Source of the DNA: SIG607 sp045533195
Lineage (GTDB): Bacteria; Bacillota; Clostridia; Oscillospirales; Acutalibacteraceae
NCBI GenBank assembly: GCA_045533195.1
Contig: JAZSHI010000004.1
Span: forward strand, 1 to 64,000
DNA length: 64,000 nucleotides
Direction of reading: 5' to 3'
Both the position numbers and the translations under genes were made by a program. Under the pieces are notes generated by a model, which was given only the letters and a program-made list of their open reading frames with translations, searched no databases and was not told the DNA's origin. Below, one piece after another: positions 35,740-44,777 of the stretch; the first letter of the stretch is position 1; every line of letters begins with the position of its first letter.

Positions 35740-38079
35740 TTAAAGAACTTTTAATTTTGCAAAACCTGCCATAAGCTTTTTAAGTCCTACACCGTTAAAC
35801 TGAATTTCAAGCAAGGTATCACTTCCCATGGGAATTGTTTTAAGTATTTTACCCACACCGAAGGTATTATGCTCAACTGTCATACCTGCTCTATAATTGC
35901 AGGGTTCTTTCTTGGCTGGAGCAGTATAAAAGCTTTTTTGTCCGTATGAGGAATTAGAAACGGCAGGTGAAACAGAAATTCTTTGAGGCTCTGTGCGTTT
36001 GACACCGTTTTTGTTACAAAGGCTATCGGGGATTTCTTTAAGAAACCTCGACTCAGGATTACGGTTAGTGGAACCGTAAAGCATACGTGTATAAGCATTG
36101 GTAATATGAAGCGTCTTTTTAGCTCTTGTTATAGCAACATATGCAAGACGTCTTTCTTCCTCAATTTCCTCGTTACCGGAATATACCGACTGGGTTCCGG
36201 GGAAAATTCCCTCTTCCCAGCCAATAAGAAATACGTTATCAAATTCAAGTCCCTTTGCGCTGTGAACGGTCATCATAATAACTCTGTCAAGACTGCTGTC
36301 AAGAGAGTCTATATCGCTTACAAGAGCTACTTCTTCAAGGAAGCCCGAAAGAGTTGGCTCATCATTTTCCAGCTCATACTGTAAAATAGAACTCGAAAGT
36401 TCTTTTACGTTTTCAACCCTATCCTGTTCGGCAGGACCTGCGGCAATAAGAGCGTTTACATAACCCGTTTTTTCAATTACTTCCTGACAAAGCTCGTGAA
36501 CGCAAACAGCATCACTTAGTTTTATAAGCTCTTTAATCATATCGGTAAATTCTTTAAGCTTACCGGAGGCACGGGATAATGAAGGATAGTTTTCACTCTC
36601 ACAAAAAACGCTAAACAGCGATATGCCAAGACCTTCGGCAATCTCACTTGCTTTATTAATAGTGGTATCGCCGATTCCTCTTTTGGGTTCATTTATAATT
36701 CGCTTTAATCTAATGTTATCGTTAGGATTATTTATAACCTGTAAATAAGCGAGTATATCCTTGATTTCTTTACGGTCAAAGAACTTTGTGCCGCCCACAA
36801 CGGTATAAGGAACACCGCTTCGGGCAAATACGTTTTCAAGCGCTGCCGACTGAGCATTCATTCTGTAAAGCACAGCGTTTGAAGAAGCGTTTACACCGTT
36901 TCTCATATTTAAAAAAACTTTTTCGGCTACGTATTTTGCCTCATCTATTTGGTCCTGAGCTGTATATACTTCAATGGGTACACCTTCGCCGTTATCGGTC
37001 CAAAGAGTTTTTCCCTTTCTGCCCTTATTATTGGCAATAACGGCATTTGCCGCATCAAGAATATGAGAGGTTGAACGGTAATTCTGTTCAAGACGGATTA
37101 CCTTTGCGTTATCGTATTCATCTTCAAAATTCAAAATATTTTCAATGGTAGCGCCTCTGAAACGGTATATACTCTGGTCATCGTCTCCTACCACGCAAAT
37201 ATTATTTTCACCTTCTGCAAGAAGTTTAACAAGCATATATTGAGCATAGTTAGTATCCTGATACTCATCCACCATTATGTATCTGAATTTTCTTTGATAA
37301 TTTCTTTTTATGTCAGGGAAATTCTTAAGAAGCTGGACGGTGTTAACTATCATATCGTCAAAGTCCATAGCATCAAACTCTTTAAGATTTTTAGCATAAG
37401 CCTCGTAAATATCGGCAATAACCTTTTTTCTGTAATCGGTACCAAACTGGGCGCGATATTCTTCGGGAGAAATAAGTCTATCCTTAGAATGAGAAATTTC
37501 GTTTAAAACCGCTTTAACGGGGAAAGCCTTATCATCAATATTAAAGCCTTTAATAATTTCCTTTAAAAGACGTTTTTGGTCATCGGTATCATATACCGTA
37601 AAATGAGCATCATAACCCAAAAGGTCAGCGTGACGACGCAAAATTTTGCCGCAAATAGAGTGGAAGGTACCTGCCCATATATCAAGTCCTTCATCGGTAA
37701 GCTTTGCTGTAATTCTATCCTTTAATTCACCTGCCGCCTTGTTTGTAAAGGTTATGGCGAGAATGTTCCAAGGGCTTACAGGGTCAACCGCTAAAATATC
37801 GCTGTTAATACTTTCTGTCTTTCCACTAAGATACCCTTCCATAGCCTCGGTTTCAAATTCATTAAAGAACGGAACAACGTCGCTATTATAAGCATCACCG
37901 TATTTTACAAGATAAGCAATTCTGTTTACAAGAACCGTTGTTTTTCCGCTTCCTGCCCCTGCAAGAACAAGTACAGGGCCCTTGGCTGTGGTTACCGCCT
38001 CAAACTGACGGTCGTTCATATTTGAAAATTCCTTGCGGATAATATCTCTTCTCAGTTTAATAAACTGCGCATCTGTCAT
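35740..38079 (-). CDS. pcrA: ATP-dependent DNA helicase PcrA/UvrD
   Basis: The 779-residue superfamily 1 helicase has the Q motif NDRQFEAV, Walker A GAGSGKTTVLVNR, AITFTNKAAGEL, Walker B MVDEYQDTNY, VVGDDDQSIYRFRGA, RLEQNYRST, MTVHSAKGLEFDNVFL and VAITRAKKTL. The length and C-terminal tail, ending in a basic beta patch that can bind RNA polymerase, fit PcrA. It unwinds DNA in repair and replication-fork maintenance. It has its own promoter divergent from asnS. Confidence 0.95.
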   Translation of the reverse strand: MTDAQFIKLRRDIIRKEFSNMNDRQFEAVTTAKGPVLVLAGAGSGKTTVLVNRIAYLVKYGDAYNSDVVPFFNEFETEAMEGYLSGKTESINSDILAVDPVSPWNILAITFTNKAAGELKDRITAKLTDEGLDIWAGTFHSICGKILRRHADLLGYDAHFTVYDTDDQKRLLKEIIKGFNIDDKAFPVKAVLNEISHSKDRLISPEEYRAQFGTDYRKKVIADIYEAYAKNLKEFDAMDFDDMIVNTVQLLKNFPDIKRNYQRKFRYIMVDEYQDTNYAQYMLVKLLAEGENNICVVGDDDQSIYRFRGATIENILNFEDEYDNAKVIRLEQNYRSTSHILDAANAVIANNKGRKGKTLWTDNGEGVPIEVYTAQDQIDEAKYVAEKVFLNMRNGVNASSNAVLYRMNAQSAALENVFARSGVPYTVVGGTKFFDRKEIKDILAYLQVINNPNDNIRLKRIINEPKRGIGDTTINKASEIAEGLGISLFSVFCESENYPSLSRASGKLKEFTDMIKELIKLSDAVCVHELCQEVIEKTGYVNALIAAGPAEQDRVENVKELSSSILQYELENDEPTLSGFLEEVALVSDIDSLDSSLDRVIMMTVHSAKGLEFDNVFLIGWEEGIFPGTQSVYSGNEEIEEERRLAYVAITRAKKTLHITNAYTRMLYGSTNRNPESRFLKEIPDSLCNKNGVKRTEPQRISVSPAVSNSSYGQKSFYTAPAKKEPCNYRAGMTVEHNTFGVGKILKTIPMGSDTLLEIQFNGVGLKKLMAGFAKLKVL

Positions 38080-38124
38080 AATAAAACTCCTAAAAAAGCT
38101 AAAAACAATAAATTATTATATATT

Positions 38125-38153
38125 ATTATAAAATATATTGCAAAATATATCAA
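38125..38153 (-). promoter_or_regulatory. Sigma-A promoter for pcrA
   Basis: Minus strand: TTGATA (38153-38148), 17 bases, TATAAT (38130-38125), about 45 bases before the ATG at 38079. It abuts the asnS promoter in the divergent gap. Confidence 0.78.
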
Positions 38154-38160
38154 GTTAAAA

Positions 38161-38189
38161 TTGACCTTTTGGGAATTTAAGTGTATAAT
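38161..38189 (+). promoter_or_regulatory. Sigma-A promoter for asnS
   Basis: TTGACC (38161-38166), 17 bases, TATAAT (38184-38189). The transcript would start about 28 bases before the ATG, leaving no room for a T-box. Confidence 0.82.
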
Positions 38190-38223
38190 AAGTGTATATG
38201 TTAATATTTTAGGAGATGTATGT

Positions 38224-39618
38224 ATGAAACGTACCGAAATCAAAGACCTGTTTAATGACGAAAGCACTTACACAGGTAAGCACATTACTGTGTGCGGATG
38301 GATAAAAACCTCCCGTCAATCCAAAAACATAAGCTTTATTGAACTCAATGACGGTTCTTCCTTTAAAAACCTTCAGGTTGTTTATAACGAGGAAGCTATA
38401 AATAACTTTAACGAAATAGCCGCTCTTAACGTAGGCTCTGCCATTTGTGTAAAGGGCACTTTGACAGCTACCCCCGAAATGAAACAGCCTTTTGAGCTTC
38501 AAGCAGAAGAAATCACGGTAGAGGGCGCATCCTCCCCTGAATATCCTTTACAGAAAAAGCGTCACTCTCTTGAGTATCTTCGTACCATTCAGCACCTTCG
38601 TCCCCGTACCAATACCTTTTCTGCCGCTTTCAGAGTTCGCTCTGTAGCTGCATATGCAATACACAAATTCTTTAATGAACGCGGATTTGTTTACGCTCAC
38701 ACTCCTCTTATCACCACAAGTGATGCCGAGGGTGCCGGAGAAATGTTCAGAGTAACCACTCTTGACGTTGGCAATCCTCCTTTAACCGAGGACGGCAAGG
38801 TTGATTTCAGCGAAGACTTCTTCGGCAAAGGCACCAGCCTTACTGTTTCAGGTCAGCTTCAGGCTGAGGCAATGGCAATGGCATTCGGCAAGGTTTATAC
38901 CTTTGGTCCTACCTTCCGTGCCGAAAAATCCTATACTGCACGTCACGCTGCTGAGTTCTGGATGATTGAGCCCGAAATAGCATTTGCAGACCTTGAAGAT
39001 GATATGGAACTTGCACGCGATATGCTTAAATATGTGCTTTCCTATATTTACGACAACTGTCAAAACGAGCTTGATTTCTTTGAGGCTCATTTCGAAAAAG
39101 GACTTAAGGATAAATTAAGAAACGTTATTGATTCAGAGTTTGCAACCGTTACCTATACCGAAGCTGTTGAGATTTTACAGAACAGCGGTCATAAATTTGA
39201 ATACAAGGTTGAATGGGGTTGCGATTTACAAAGCGAACACGAACGCTATTTAACCGAAGAGGTGTTCAAAAAGCCCCTATTTGTTACCAACTATCCTAAA
39301 GAGATAAAGGCATTCTATATGCGCCTTAACGACGATGGAAAAACCGTTGCCGCAGTTGACTGCCTTGTTCCCGGAATTGGTGAAATTATAGGCGGAAGTC
39401 AGCGTGAAGAGCGCTTAGATCTTCTTCTTAAACGTATTGAAGAAATCGGTGGCACCGAAGAGGAATACGGCTGGTACTTGGACCTTCGCCGTTTCGGCGG
39501 TGCAAAGCACGCAGGTTTCGGTTTAGGCTTTGAACGTCTTATTATGTACGTAACAGGCATTTCAAATATTCGTGACGTACTTCCCTTCCCCAGAACCACA
39601 GGCTCTGCTGAATTCTAA
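38224..39618 (+). CDS. asnS: Asparaginyl-tRNA synthetase
   Basis: A 464-residue class IIb synthetase: an OB-fold anticodon domain (about 15-100, CGWIKTSRQSKNISFIELND) and the catalytic core with motif 2 FGPTFRAEKSYTARH and motif 3 GFGLGFERLIMYVTG. The TLDV insertion and PLFVTNYPKEIKAFYM favour Asn over Asp. The true ATG at 38224 has GGAG upstream. The longer frame to 38161 begins inside the promoter. Confidence 0.95.
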   Translation: MKRTEIKDLFNDESTYTGKHITVCGWIKTSRQSKNISFIELNDGSSFKNLQVVYNEEAINNFNEIAALNVGSAICVKGTLTATPEMKQPFELQAEEITVEGASSPEYPLQKKRHSLEYLRTIQHLRPRTNTFSAAFRVRSVAAYAIHKFFNERGFVYAHTPLITTSDAEGAGEMFRVTTLDVGNPPLTEDGKVDFSEDFFGKGTSLTVSGQLQAEAMAMAFGKVYTFGPTFRAEKSYTARHAAEFWMIEPEIAFADLEDDMELARDMLKYVLSYIYDNCQNELDFFEAHFEKGLKDKLRNVIDSEFATVTYTEAVEILQNSGHKFEYKVEWGCDLQSEHERYLTEEVFKKPLFVTNYPKEIKAFYMRLNDDGKTVAAVDCLVPGIGEIIGGSQREERLDLLLKRIEEIGGTEEEYGWYLDLRRFGGAKHAGFGLGFERLIMYVTGISNIRDVLPFPRTTGSAEF

Positions 39619-39634
39619 TAATCAAGGCAAAATT

Positions 39635-39677
39635 AAAACTACCGTAGTGATTAAAGCTACGGTAGTTTTTGTTTTTT
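39635..39677. terminator. Bidirectional terminator between asnS and azlD
   Basis: AAAACTACCGTAG and CTACGGTAGTTTT arms, then TGTTTTTT on the plus strand. The azlD stop lies at its end. Confidence 0.85.
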
Positions 39678-39975
39678 AAATCAGCAATGCGGTAACTAAA
39701 GATACAGCCGCCGCACAAAGCGCCACAACAATAAGCGGCTTTTTGAAATATGCGAGTATAAGCGCAGTAACGGTTCCCGAAAGAGCCGAATAAAACTCTC
39801 CTGTTGAATAAAATATGGAAGGAAAAGTCATAGCAGAAAGAACCGAATACGGCACGTAATAAAGAAAACTTTTTATAAAGTTTGATTTTATCTTGCGTCT
39901 GAAGGCCGTAAAGGGTATCATACGGATAAGATATGTTACCCCTGCCATTACAAAAATATAAATTGCAATACTCAT
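39676..39975 (-). CDS. azlD: AzlD-family branched-chain amino acid transport protein
   Basis: A 99-residue protein with three to four membrane helices, with the AzlD-type start (VMAGVTYLIRMIPFTAF). It forms the small subunit of the AzlCD exporter. Its ATG overlaps the azlC stop (ATGA) and GGAGG lies within the azlC end. Confidence 0.85.
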   Translation of the reverse strand: MSIAIYIFVMAGVTYLIRMIPFTAFRRKIKSNFIKSFLYYVPYSVLSAMTFPSIFYSTGEFYSALSGTVTALILAYFKKPLIVVALCAAAVSLVTALLI

Positions 39976-40664
39976 TCCTGCGCCTCCTTAACGGGAAACA
40001 CAAGTGCCGCTACAGCAGAAGTGATAATCGCGCATATAATTATGGCAAAACCTGCCGACAGACTTGTAAGATATTTAAAGATAACACTTAAGGCTATGGA
40101 TATCAGCGAAGCAAAAAGCACCTTTTTATTTTCCCTTGCAACAGGAACAACAATTGCCACAAACATTGCATAAAGCATTATACCTAAAGCGCCCGTTATA
40201 ACTGCAGGTAAAAAAGAACCTGCCAAAGCACCTATTAGGGTACCGCTTGTCCATCCAATCCACGATATAAATATCATACCAAGCATATAGGCAGCCGTTA
40301 TAGGTGATTTTTGTGAGTAAGTAAGCGCAAAAATCTCATCAGTAATGCCAAAAGCGGTAATCATTCGCGAAGGCACACCAAAAGAAGAATCAAGCTTTTG
40401 CGAAAGCGATATTCCCATAAGCGCATAGCGAAGATTTATTATAAGCTGTGTAAGAGCCATTTCTATAAGCGTACCTGCCGAAGCGATTATTTCAATACCT
40501 GCCGCTTGACCTGCTGAGGTCAGATTAGTAGCAGAAATAATTGTCGCCTCAATAAAGGAAAGACCGCTCGACACAGCAGTTATACCAAGACCGAAAGATA
40601 CCGAAAGATACCCAAGAAAAATCGGCAATCCGTGAATAACACCTTTACCGAAGGTAAGCTTCAA
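39972..40664 (-). CDS. azlC: AzlC-family branched-chain amino acid exporter
   Basis: About 230 residues with multiple membrane helices. The start region GVIHGLPIFLGYLSVSFGLGI and the FGITDEIFALTY motif identify AzlC, which with AzlD exports branched-chain amino acids or analogues. I chose TTG at 40664, with AAAGGA about 10 bases upstream. A TTG at 40694 overlapping the lipoprotein gene is the alternative. Confidence 0.85.
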   Translation of the reverse strand: MKLTFGKGVIHGLPIFLGYLSVSFGLGITAVSSGLSFIEATIISATNLTSAGQAAGIEIIASAGTLIEMALTQLIINLRYALMGISLSQKLDSSFGVPSRMITAFGITDEIFALTYSQKSPITAAYMLGMIFISWIGWTSGTLIGALAGSFLPAVITGALGIMLYAMFVAIVVPVARENKKVLFASLISIALSVIFKYLTSLSAGFAIIICAIITSAVAALVFPVKEAQE

Positions 40665-40681
40665 TTTATATAACTTCCTTT

Positions 40682-41275
40682 CTACGCTACCCAATTTTCC
40701 GTATTATAGATAACTCCCGCAATAAGAACATCATTTTCAAAGTAGAAAACAAGAACGTTATTATCTATAGAGCAGGTAAGTTTTCTGCAATTTTCAATAC
40801 TAAAGGGCATAAAGAAAAATTCGTCTTCATCGGCAATATCGGCAGTAACCTCTAATTTTTCCTGTTCCAAAGCTGTTTTGACGGTATATTCACCTGTTTG
40901 TCCTACAGAAAATCCGTATATATCGGTAAATCCTACGATACAAGAAATACCTTTTTCTTCATTACCAACGTTATAGTAATAATAAAAATCGGGAGCATTG
41001 TAGTAGTTATAATCGGTTCCTTCAACAAGAACTATTTCTTCTCCCTGACAGAGATTTGCATTCTCTTCATTCATATGCTTTTCTATCTGCTTTTCAATAT
41101 CCTTAATAGGAGTTCCCAAAGCAAACTCTGCTTCTTTAACCTGTCCTGTTTTTAAAAAGTATTCAATATCAACGCTGTAGCCTTCATCCTTTTTGTTTTC
41201 GCCGCAACCCACAAGTGTAAACACAAGTATAGCAGCGCAAAGTAAAGCAATTATACGCTTCATAATATTCAACAT
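40682..41275 (-). CDS. Lipoprotein of unknown function
   Basis: The 197-residue protein has a lipoprotein signal with lipobox LVGC at about residue 24. An acidic mature part contains KTGQVKEAEFALGTPIKDIE and several Tyr-rich strands. I recognise no family. It lies 12 bases after pncB and touches azlC, so the four genes appear to be one operon. A binding role beside the transporter is only a guess. Confidence 0.7.
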   Translation of the reverse strand: MLNIMKRIIALLCAAILVFTLVGCGENKKDEGYSVDIEYFLKTGQVKEAEFALGTPIKDIEKQIEKHMNEENANLCQGEEIVLVEGTDYNYYNAPDFYYYYNVGNEEKGISCIVGFTDIYGFSVGQTGEYTVKTALEQEKLEVTADIADEDEFFFMPFSIENCRKLTCSIDNNVLVFYFENDVLIAGVIYNTENWVA

Positions 41276-41286
41276 ATCCTTTCTCC

Positions 41287-42726
41287 TTATTTAGAATGTT
41301 TATGCAAAAGTTCGCTTCTCTGTTCCCAAAGCTTCTGAGAAAGATCGACATAATAGGTATGAGGCTTTTCAAAACGTTTTACTTCATCCCACAAAAGCTC
41401 AACCTGTTCCTTACAGTATTTTGCAATTTCACTGACAGAGGGACTTTCATAAACCTGCTGTCCTTTTTCAAAAATTTTAACCTGAAGTTTTTTAGCCACA
41501 AAGTTTTCAACCGTTTTACGCTTCCACGTATATTCGGGATGGAAGATTTCATAGGGCTTCGTATCATCTATTTTTTCTTCTCCCAAGGTCATTACATCAG
41601 CAATACATTTTCCTGTTTCTTTATCAAAAAGACGCCAAGGAATTTTAACACCCGGTATGGTAATTTTGGCAGTATTTTCGCTGATTTTGATTTTAGGGAT
41701 AATTACTCCGTCCTTTTCAACGGCAACAAGCTTATAAACACCGCCGAAAACCGGTTCTTTTGCGGCAGTAATAAGACGTTCGCCCACACCGAAAATATCC
41801 ACCTTTGCCCCCTGAATAAGCATATCTCTGATAAGATATTCATCAAGTGAATTTGAAACAACGATTTTACAGTCTTCATACCCTGCATCATCAAGCATCT
41901 TTCTTGCTTTTTTGGTGATATAGGTGATATCGCCGCTATCAATTCTTATGCCTCGCGGATGTTTACCCATAGGCTTTAATACTTCATCAAAGACCTTAAT
42001 AGCGTTCGGAATACCGCTTTTAAGTACGTTATAGGTATCTACAAGAAGTGTTGTACTGTCGGGATATTTTTGAGCATATGTCTTAAAGGCTTCATATTCA
42101 CTTTCGAAAAGCTGTACCCAGCTATGCGCCATAGTGCCCGAAGGAGTAACGTCAAAATCTTTACCCGAAAGAACGCAAGCAGTACCCGTGCAGCCGCCAA
42201 TAATTGCCGCCCTTGCGCCATATACCGCTCCGTCATATCCGTGAGCGCGGCGTGAACCAAATTCAAGTACAGGTCTTCCCTCTGCCGCTCTTACAATTCG
42301 GTTAGCCTTGGTAGCAATAAGAGATTGATGGTTAATTGTAAGAAGCACCATAGTTTCCACAAGAAAAGCCTGCATAATAGGGCCTCTGACCGTAATAATA
42401 GGCTCTTTTGGAAAAATCGGTGTTCCTTCGGGAACTGCCCATACATCACACTCGAATTTAAAGTTTTTAAGAAAATCAAGGTAGCGTTCATCAAAAAGAT
42501 TTAACCCTCTTAAATACTCAATATCGCTTTCACTAAACGAAAGGTTTTTAAAGTAGTCGATAAGCTGGTTAAGTCCTGCCATTACAGCATATCCGCCCTC
42601 CTCGGGAACACGGCGGAAAAACATATCAAAATAAGCAATGGTGCCCTCCATTGAACTATCCAGTATTCCGTTAGCCATGGTCATTTCGTAAAGGTCCATA
42701 AGCATACTTAAATTTCTGTTATCCAT
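41287..42726 (-). CDS. pncB: Nicotinate phosphoribosyltransferase
   Basis: This 479-residue enzyme makes nicotinate mononucleotide from nicotinate and PRPP for NAD salvage. The N-terminal DLYEMTMANG, LEFGSRRAHG, GTMAHSWVQLF and RIDSGDITYITKKAR segments are typical of the longer clostridial type. GAGG precedes the ATG. The operon goes on to a lipoprotein and AzlCD, which have no obvious tie to NAD. Confidence 0.94.
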   Translation of the reverse strand: MDNRNLSMLMDLYEMTMANGILDSSMEGTIAYFDMFFRRVPEEGGYAVMAGLNQLIDYFKNLSFSESDIEYLRGLNLFDERYLDFLKNFKFECDVWAVPEGTPIFPKEPIITVRGPIMQAFLVETMVLLTINHQSLIATKANRIVRAAEGRPVLEFGSRRAHGYDGAVYGARAAIIGGCTGTACVLSGKDFDVTPSGTMAHSWVQLFESEYEAFKTYAQKYPDSTTLLVDTYNVLKSGIPNAIKVFDEVLKPMGKHPRGIRIDSGDITYITKKARKMLDDAGYEDCKIVVSNSLDEYLIRDMLIQGAKVDIFGVGERLITAAKEPVFGGVYKLVAVEKDGVIIPKIKISENTAKITIPGVKIPWRLFDKETGKCIADVMTLGEEKIDDTKPYEIFHPEYTWKRKTVENFVAKKLQVKIFEKGQQVYESPSVSEIAKYCKEQVELLWDEVKRFEKPHTYYVDLSQKLWEQRSELLHKHSK

Positions 42727-42752
42727 ACCGTACCTCGATTTGTTTTTTATTT

Positions 42753-42781
42753 ATAATACCCTAAAATTCCCGCATTGTCAA
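42753..42781 (-). promoter_or_regulatory. Sigma-A promoter of the pncB operon
   Basis: Minus strand: TTGACA (42781-42776), 17 bases, TATTAT (42758-42753), about 25 bases before the ATG at 42726. Confidence 0.8.
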
Positions 42782-42795
42782 TGAGAGCAACGCAA

Positions 42796-42835
42796 AAAAT
42801 AATTCTCCGAAATAACTTTTCGAAGAATTATTTTG
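42796..42835. other. Second hairpin in the pncB-clpX gap
   Basis: AAAATAATTCT pairs with AGAATTATTTT around a mixed loop containing CGAAA and TTTCG. Together with the next hairpin it could act as a back-up terminator after clpX. Confidence 0.5.
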
Positions 42836-42846
42836 TTGTATAACGA

Positions 42847-42876
42847 AAACCACCGATTTTTATTAATCGGTGGTTT
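42847..42876 (-). terminator. Intrinsic terminator after clpX
   Basis: AAACCACCGATT and AATCGGTGGTTT perfect arms directly after the clpX stop. Confidence 0.8.
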
Positions 42877-42879
42877 AAA

Positions 42880-44130
42880 TTATTCCTTATATTCAATAAC
42901 AGCTTCTTTTCCATCTACTGTGGCTTTTGTAACTGTTACTGTTTTTATATTGCTTTCAGAAGGAGTATTATACATAAGCGGTTGCAGGGTGGCTTCGATA
43001 ATAGAGCGAAGACCTCTCGCGCCCGTTTTACGCTCAATGGTAAGCTCTGCAATGCGCTCTAACGCTTCTTTTTCAAAAATAAGCTCTACACCATCAAGGG
43101 TAAAAAGCGCCTGATACTGTTTAACAATGGAGTTTTTAGGTTCGGTCATAATGCGAATAAGGGTTTGTTTATCCATACCCTTAAGACCTGTAACAACGGG
43201 AAGTCTGCCCACAAGTTCGGGGATAAGCCCAAATTTCACAAGGTCCTGATGGGTTGCATTTTCAGCAGCCGCAATAGCTTCTTTGCTTTTTGGAGATTTA
43301 ACATCTGCCCCAAATCCAAGGCTTGAGCCGCCGATTCTGCGCTCGATAATCTTATCAATACCGTCAAATGCGCCCGAACATATAAATAGAATATTGGTTG
43401 TATTTATCTGTATAAATTCCTGCTGAGGATGTTTTCTTCCACCCTGAGGCGGAACGTTTGCTACCGTACCTTCAAGAATCTTAAGAAGCGCCTGCTGAAC
43501 ACCCTCACCGCTTACGTCACGGGTAATGGATGTGTTCTCGCTTTTTCTTGCGATTTTATCAATCTCATCAATATAGATAATACCGCGTTCAGCCTTCTCA
43601 ATATCATAATCTGCCGCCTGAATAAGACGAAGAAGTATATTTTCAACGTCCTCGCCCACATAACCGGCTTCGGTTAAGGTGGTGGCATCGGTAATAGCAA
43701 TCGGAACCTCTAAAATTTTAGAAAGAGTCTGAGCGAGAAGGGTTTTACCAACACCCGTAGGTCCTAAAAGAAGGACGTTACTTTTGGCAAGTTCAACACT
43801 TTCATCACTCTGTTTGAAAATGCGCTTATAATGGTTATAAACGGCAACCGAAAGAGTGATTTTTGCCTCTTCCTGACCAATAACATATTCGTCAAGCTTC
43901 TCTTTTATTTCTCTGGGTTTTGGAAGTACAAATTCTTTTTCCTCGTTTTTATGAGTCTTGCGACGGGGTTTTGCGTCCTCCGGCTCATCACCATACAAAA
44001 GAGTGTTACAAAAGCTTATGCAGGAATCACAGATATATACTCCCGGTCCTTCGATAATTCTGCCGACCTCTTCCTGCGTTTTACCGCAGAAAGAGCATCG
44101 AACCTGTTTAGTTGAATCTTTAGTAGGCAT
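42880..44130 (-). CDS. clpX: ATP-dependent Clp protease ATP-binding subunit ClpX
   Basis: The 416-residue AAA+ unfoldase has the N-terminal zinc finger (CSFCGKTQEEV with a second pair CDSCISFC), Walker A GPTGVGKTLLAQT, Walker B IIYIDEIDKIA, the RKSENTSITRDVSGEGVQ pore region, and sensor GARGLRSIIE. It delivers substrates to ClpP. The start overlaps the clpP stop (TAATG), and the order tig-clpP-clpX is conserved in many bacteria. Confidence 0.96.
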   Translation of the reverse strand: MPTKDSTKQVRCSFCGKTQEEVGRIIEGPGVYICDSCISFCNTLLYGDEPEDAKPRRKTHKNEEKEFVLPKPREIKEKLDEYVIGQEEAKITLSVAVYNHYKRIFKQSDESVELAKSNVLLLGPTGVGKTLLAQTLSKILEVPIAITDATTLTEAGYVGEDVENILLRLIQAADYDIEKAERGIIYIDEIDKIARKSENTSITRDVSGEGVQQALLKILEGTVANVPPQGGRKHPQQEFIQINTTNILFICSGAFDGIDKIIERRIGGSSLGFGADVKSPKSKEAIAAAENATHQDLVKFGLIPELVGRLPVVTGLKGMDKQTLIRIMTEPKNSIVKQYQALFTLDGVELIFEKEALERIAELTIERKTGARGLRSIIEATLQPLMYNTPSESNIKTVTVTKATVDGKEAVIEYKE

Positions 44131-44723
44131 TAGTTACCTCTCTTAGCGATAACCTTGTCAACAATACCGTACTCTTGAGCCTCATTTGCTGTCATCCAAT
44201 TATCTCTATCGGTGTCAACAGCAATCTGATCTAAAGGTTTACCTGTATTCTCGGATAAGATTTTATTAAGATTTTCTCTTGTGCGTTCAATATGACGGGC
44301 AGAAATAAGAATATCACTTGCCTGTCCCTGAGCGCCGCCCAATGGCTGATGAATCATAACCTCTGCATTGGGAAGAGCATAACGTTTGCCCTTTGCACCG
44401 CTGGAAAGAAGGAATGCGCCCATACTTGCCGCCATACCGATACAAATGGTAGAAACATCACATTTAATATACTGCATTGTATCATAAATAGCCATACCAG
44501 CAGATACGCTTCCTCCGGGACTGTTGATATAAAAGCTTATATCCTTGTCCGGATCCTGTCCCTCAAGATAAAGCATCTGAGCAACTATAAGGCTGGCGGA
44601 AGCATCGTCAACCTGTCCGTTAAGCATAATTATACGGTCATTTAAAAGACGGGAAAAAATATCGTAAGAACGCTCTCCGCGGCTTGTTTGTTCAACGACC
44701 ATAGGAACTAAATTCATATCCAT
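44130..44723 (-). CDS. clpP: ATP-dependent Clp protease proteolytic subunit
   Basis: A 197-residue serine protease. The catalytic Ser is in GMAASMGAFLLSSG, His in VMIHQPLGGAQGQASD, and Asp in the AVDTDRDNWM region. The start at 44723 follows GGAGG by 7 bases. A longer frame to 44756 lacks a ribosome site. It forms the ClpXP chamber with the next gene. Confidence 0.96.
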   Translation of the reverse strand: MDMNLVPMVVEQTSRGERSYDIFSRLLNDRIIMLNGQVDDASASLIVAQMLYLEGQDPDKDISFYINSPGGSVSAGMAIYDTMQYIKCDVSTICIGMAASMGAFLLSSGAKGKRYALPNAEVMIHQPLGGAQGQASDILISARHIERTRENLNKILSENTGKPLDQIAVDTDRDNWMTANEAQEYGIVDKVIAKRGN

Positions 44724-44777
44724 AACAATACCTCCATTATATATGATTATGCACAAATACCGCTTTTAATAATCAGA

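Noticed and set aside
38190..38223. T-box leader before asnS
   Set aside because: The promoter leaves only about 28 bases before the ATG.
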